NCBI GenBank assembly: GCA_022072055.1
Contig: JAJVIK010000019.1
Coordinates: forward strand, 1-64,000
Length of the DNA stretch: 64,000 nt
Source of the DNA: a bacterium
GTDB taxonomy: Bacteria > Hinthialibacterota > Hinthialibacteria > OLB16
Direction: 5' to 3'
The position numbers and the translations under genes are program-made. Under the pieces are notes generated by a model. That model saw nothing but the letters and a program-made list of their open reading frames with translations, had not been told where the DNA came from and did no database searches. Each line of letters begins with the position of its first letter. Within the stretch, counting starts at the first letter, position 1. This document shows positions 60,326 to 64,000 of the stretch, one piece after another.

Positions 60326-62199
60326 TGGAGTGGCTCGGCTCGGCGTTCCTTTCACCCTTGTCGGCCCTCTTCGCCCTCTCGCTTCCGGCGGTCATTGTGC
60401 TCTACCTGCTGAAGCTCAAGCGCAAGCCGCTCAAGGTCCCCTCGATCCTACTCTGGCGCCGGAGCCTTGAGGATCTGACCGCGAACTCACCGTTCCAGCG
60501 GCTACGGGCCAACCCCCTGCTGTTCCTTCAACTCCTGGTTCTTTTGCTCCTGACCCTCGCGCTCATGCGCCCGGTGCTGCACCTGGAGTCCCCGGCGGGA
60601 ATCGATTCCTACATTCTCCTTGATTGTTCGGCAAGCATGGGGGCGACGGACCTGTCACCGACACGTCTCGACCACGCCAAGGGTTTGATCCGCGATCAGA
60701 TTCGCGCGATGGGCGAGGGGGACCGGATGATGCTCGTGACCTTCGCCGAAAACGCCGGAGTGGCCGCGCCGCTCACCGGAGACAAAGGCCTGCTCCTCTC
60801 CGCCCTGGAGCGCCTGCGAGTCCGTGAGACCGGGGCGAGCCTTGCCGAGGCGGTGACCATCCTCAAGGCTTCCATCGGCGAAGCGCTGGAGCGGAGCCGC
60901 GTGTTCCTCTACTCCGACGGAAACATCCCCGACACGGAGAACCTGCTCCCACCCGCCGTGCAAAGCTCCTTCATCCAAGTGGGTCAGGGCGGCGCAAATC
61001 TGGGGATCACTCGTTTCTCGGTGGACTCCGACCCCGATTCCAGCTCCCGTCTCAATGTCTTCGTGGAAGTCACCGTGGATTCCGAAAACCCGGGGAATGC
61101 AACGCTTTCTATTGCCTGGGACGGCAATCTCTTGGACGCGCAAACGATCGAGTGGAGCGAGCCCGGTCCGGTGGTTCGACTTTTCAGTGTTCCCAACCTC
61201 GATCGCGGCCTCCTCACGGCGACCCTCGACCTGGAGGACCTGCTGGCCTCGGACAACCGCGCGGGCGTTTATCTCGCTCCACCCGAACCGATCCGAGTTC
61301 ATCTTGTGAGCAACAGCCCCGAGACCCTGGCGAGGGTCTTGAATCTGATACCTGAAACGGTTGTCACTCTCTCGGCTCCTCAGGCTCTCTCCGCCACCGT
61401 GGAGGCGGATGTGGTCGTCTTTGACGCGATCTCGCCGCCTGAGATTCCAGCCTCGGCTCGCGGGGCGCTGCTTCTCGGAGGGAGTCTCCCGGAGGGATTC
61501 GGGGTGGGAAGCGCCACCGAGGTCAGCCACCCGGCGGTTCTGGACTGGGACCGGAATCACCCGGCCACCCGGGGGGCCGAGTACCGAAACCTTCAAATCG
61601 CCAAGGCCAAGGCTCCCAAGCTCCCGGCCGAAGCGGAGGTCCTCATCGAGGCCCGCGAGACCGCGCTGCTCTATGCCCTGGAGAGGGGAGAGCGGCGGTT
61701 TCTGGCCACCTCGTTTGCTTACTTCGACTCGAACTGGGCGCGCCTCTACTCCTTCCCCATCACCCTCACCAACGCGATCCGCTGGCTTTCCGGGAAGACA
61801 CATTCGCTTGCGGTGGCGGAGGTTCGTCGGACCGGCGAGGCGTTGGAGATTCCACCGATGGATGGTGAGGAGAAAGCCTCCTTGACCGGTCCTTCGGGTG
61901 AGATCACCGAGGTCCCCTTACGTCCCGGGCAACGCAGCTTTTTCTCGGAAACCCACCTCGCGGGGACCTACACGGCGGATTTCGGCGGGGCGAGCGCCCT
62001 GCGCGAGTACTTCAATGTGCTCCGCTCCGAGGAGACCCTTCTTTCCCCTCGCGGGAGCCTCAAGTTCGGCAAGGAGGAAATCCAGGCCAGCCTCGCGCCC
62101 CGTCCCCAGAACCGCGAGATTTGGCGTTGGGCGGCTTTCGCCGCGCTCGCTTTTCTCGTTCTGGAGTGGTGGCTCTATACCCATCGGGCGTGGGCGTGA
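60325..62199 (+). CDS. BatA-like membrane protein with VWA domain
   Basis: The 624-residue protein begins with the BatA/aerotolerance N-terminal region: a membrane helix, LYLLKLKRKPLKVPSILLWR, and a second helix (LFLQLLVLLLLTLALMRPVL). The VWA domain follows with the MIDAS sequence LLDCSASMGAT near residues 95-105. A long extracytoplasmic beta-rich region follows, and the C-terminus has a third transmembrane helix (WAAFAALAFLVLEWWLY). It is coupled to the DUF58 gene (TGATG) and precedes the kinase gene by two bases, so the three probably form one operon. Confidence 0.88.
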   Translation: MEWLGSAFLSPLSALFALSLPAVIVLYLLKLKRKPLKVPSILLWRRSLEDLTANSPFQRLRANPLLFLQLLVLLLLTLALMRPVLHLESPAGIDSYILLDCSASMGATDLSPTRLDHAKGLIRDQIRAMGEGDRMMLVTFAENAGVAAPLTGDKGLLLSALERLRVRETGASLAEAVTILKASIGEALERSRVFLYSDGNIPDTENLLPPAVQSSFIQVGQGGANLGITRFSVDSDPDSSSRLNVFVEVTVDSENPGNATLSIAWDGNLLDAQTIEWSEPGPVVRLFSVPNLDRGLLTATLDLEDLLASDNRAGVYLAPPEPIRVHLVSNSPETLARVLNLIPETVVTLSAPQALSATVEADVVVFDAISPPEIPASARGALLLGGSLPEGFGVGSATEVSHPAVLDWDRNHPATRGAEYRNLQIAKAKAPKLPAEAEVLIEARETALLYALERGERRFLATSFAYFDSNWARLYSFPITLTNAIRWLSGKTHSLAVAEVRRTGEALEIPPMDGEEKASLTGPSGEITEVPLRPGQRSFFSETHLAGTYTADFGGASALREYFNVLRSEETLLSPRGSLKFGKEEIQASLAPRPQNREIWRWAAFAALAFLVLEWWLYTHRAWA

Positions 62200-62201
62200 T
62201 C

Positions 62202-64000
62202 ATGCAAAGCGCTTCCGCCGGAAGGTACCGTTTTCGGTTTCTCACCCTGTCTCTGGCGGCGGCGGTTCTCCTGATTGAGATCCTCGTGCTGGCGCTCTTG
62301 GAGGGGAACTTCAAACTCCGGAAGAAGGAGATCACTTACGACCTCAAGAAACCGATCATGGAGATCCTGGAGCGCACCAAACAGATCGACCCCCAGGCGC
62401 TCCGGGAAATCCGCGCGCCCGGGGCCCTTGCGGGGGAGGCCACCACTGTTCGTGTCCAGCGCGCATTCCGAGAAGTGATGGCCCTGATCAGCGAGGAGGA
62501 TTTCCCGGCGGTGGAGCTGGAGATTGCCAACGCCACCGGGGAAATCCTCTACCGCGATTCCCCCGCCAACGCCGAGGTGAAGCGTCGCCACCTGAACACT
62601 TGGGAGAACTCGCTTTTCACCCGGGATTTCGAATTCATCACTCGCGGCACCGTCCCTCCATATGAGTTTCGCGTTCATTTCGTGAGTTACCCGGGCATCC
62701 CGGAGGTGCGCCAGTTGGTCCTGAGCTATCGTTCATACGCGGTGATCTTCACCCTCTCAAACCTTCTCGTGTCGTTCCTGCTGTACTCGGGCGCGATACG
62801 CCCGCTTGCGCGCATTGCCCAGGCTCTGGAGTTCCCTCCAGGAGAGCTGCCCCCGATAGTCCCACGTCCCCGCCACACGGTCGAGCACGCCTACAACACC
62901 CTGGCGCGCGCCACGCGCCTCACGAGCGTCAATTTCGGGCTATCCGACCTCGCCGAAAGCCGAGGCGGTCCCGAAGGCATTGTCCAGAGCCGCGAGTTCT
63001 GGACCGTGGCGGTTGGGATCATCTTAAGGGGCATGGGGTATCGCTGCGTGGTCTGGCTCCCTCAACCGTCCGAATTGGAGAACTGTCTCCCCATTCTGGC
63101 ATCGGAATCGGAGAGCCAAACGGCTCCAGCATGGACTGACTTGCAGATGATCGTTTCCGGCGAGGGAGAGGTTCTGTACCAATCGCGGGCGGGAGGGCGG
63201 CTCTCCCGCCGAAGGGAGTGGGAGCCTTGCGGAGCTTGGTTTGCGGGCACAGTCCAGTGCCGCGGGCAGGCTCAGGGGATCCTCTTGGCCGAGCCGGAAT
63301 CCTCCCATCTTTCCCCCGAAATCGACCTCCCCTATTTCCGGGCCACGATCGGACAGATCTCCCTGATCCTGACCCGCACGCTTGAGCGCATGGAGGCTCT
63401 CGACCGGGATCGCTATGAGGTCAGCATCGACCTCTCCGCCAGCATGGGACACGACCTGACCAACATTCTCGCGACCGGGAAACTGGAACTCGAAACCCTC
63501 CGCGCCGCCTTCCGGCGAGGGATTATCGAGGTCCCCGAGGAGAAGAAAGAGCCGGTCCTTGCGGCATTGGAGGGACTGCGGAAGACCACGGTCCTGCTTC
63601 AGGAGGTCGTGAATGTCTATCGCGCCTTCAGCTTCACCCGCGAACCGCGCTTTGAAAAGGTCGAACTGAACGCGCTGGCGTCGGAAGTGATCGACTTGTA
63701 CCGTCACTCCACTTCCCGCAAGGTGGAATTCGATCTCTCGGATGGAATCGAACCGGTTCGCGCCCAGGCGGATTGCAGGCTTCTCAAACTGGTCTTGTTC
63801 AATCTGCTCGCGAACGCCACTCATGCCATTGTGGAGCGTCAGGTCGTGGATCCGGAGCCTCCCGGCAAGGTGGAAATTTCGTGCGCGGAGCAGGAAGGCT
63901 GGGCGATTCTGCGCGTGTCGGATAACGGCACCGGATTTCAGAACCGTCTGGGGGAGCGCCTTGAGGGGGTTGAACTCCAACAGATCTTCCAGTTCGATTT
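62202..64000 (+). CDS. sensor histidine kinase, 3' partial
   Basis: An open frame of 599 codons runs from ATG 62202 to the window edge. Transmembrane helices at about residues 12-32 (TLSLAAAVLLIEILVLALL) and 179-198 (YAVIFTLSNLLVSFLLYSG) flank an extracytoplasmic sensor of about 145 residues. A GAF-like region (about 250-380) leads to the phosphoacceptor helix SASMGHDLTNILATGKLELE (His417), then the N box NLLANATHAIVE (Asn538) and the G1 box VSDNGTGFQ (Asp574). The end of the ATPase domain is cut off. It lies two bases downstream of the VWA gene, which suggests it senses or reports on the DUF58-VWA complex. Confidence 0.88.
   Translation, partial: MQSASAGRYRFRFLTLSLAAAVLLIEILVLALLEGNFKLRKKEITYDLKKPIMEILERTKQIDPQALREIRAPGALAGEATTVRVQRAFREVMALISEEDFPAVELEIANATGEILYRDSPANAEVKRRHLNTWENSLFTRDFEFITRGTVPPYEFRVHFVSYPGIPEVRQLVLSYRSYAVIFTLSNLLVSFLLYSGAIRPLARIAQALEFPPGELPPIVPRPRHTVEHAYNTLARATRLTSVNFGLSDLAESRGGPEGIVQSREFWTVAVGIILRGMGYRCVVWLPQPSELENCLPILASESESQTAPAWTDLQMIVSGEGEVLYQSRAGGRLSRRREWEPCGAWFAGTVQCRGQAQGILLAEPESSHLSPEIDLPYFRATIGQISLILTRTLERMEALDRDRYEVSIDLSASMGHDLTNILATGKLELETLRAAFRRGIIEVPEEKKEPVLAALEGLRKTTVLLQEVVNVYRAFSFTREPRFEKVELNALASEVIDLYRHSTSRKVEFDLSDGIEPVRAQADCRLLKLVLFNLLANATHAIVERQVVDPEPPGKVEISCAEQEGWAILRVSDNGTGFQNRLGERLEGVELQQIFQFD

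Overview
The window is GC-rich (clearly above 60% by eye), gene-dense chromosomal DNA from a didermic, heterotrophic bacterium. No rRNA, tRNA, CRISPR array, transposase or phage gene was found. Several traits point to the Planctomycetes/PVC neighbourhood or a similar deep lineage such as Hydrogenedentota or Sumerlaeota: a Tat-exported Gfo/Idh/MocA oxidoreductase, ThuA and xylose isomerase genes, pectate-lyase-like proteins, a lone type IV prepilin, futalosine-route menaquinone synthesis (mqnD), a secreted WD40 protein with a dockerin-like tail, and a polA-coaE-rho gene order as in Chlamydia. That affiliation is an inference; no marker gene settles it.

Layout. 1-13.8 kb: a 5'-truncated, apparently frameshifted cell-wall amidase, a membrane protein, two methyltransferases, a secreted glycoside-hydrolase-like protein, AmrS next to an MtnK-like kinase, a Tat oxidoreductase, HU and an HtrA/DegP protease. 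13.8-28.7 kb: sugar and surface metabolism (Lrp/AsnC-ThuA pair, PL10-like lyase, B12-binding radical SAM protein, two SGNH proteins, PCD, xylose isomerase, an 831-aa PHP-domain protein, a GT39-like membrane protein, the 14-repeat WD40 protein). 28.7-38.2 kb: a long minus-strand run with two methyltransferases, an ACT-ACT protein coupled to a 55-aa ORF, alpha-glucan phosphorylase, tyrS, rph, mqnD and a beta-helix protein. 38.2-46.2 kb: plus-strand housekeeping genes (recN, then polA-coaE-rho), with a 687-bp intergenic region that holds dispersed repeats, a promoter and a possible structured RNA. 46.4-53.8 kb: SDR, TerB-like protein, an AAA ATPase/TOPRIM-like pair resembling two-gene defence modules, an OYE-family reductase, purA and two tandem paralogues. 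54.0-64.0 kb: a Gfo/Idh/MocA - asparagine-synthetase-like - membrane protein cluster, a prepilin, and a DUF58 - VWA - histidine kinase operon whose last gene runs off the window.

Many neighbouring genes overlap by 1-4 bases (ATGA, GTGA, TGATG), so translational coupling is common. The strongest candidates for undescribed biology are the ATPase/TOPRIM pair (47938-49706), the 55-aa ORF coupled to the ACT regulator (30274-30441), the recN promoter with two dyads (38308-38366), the structured leader before polA (41059-41438), the tandem HECP/CxxC paralogues (52806-53776) and the asparagine-synthetase-like cluster (54028-58574). Gene starts were moved from the longest possible start where a Shine-Dalgarno sequence, signal peptide or overlap supported a shorter form.
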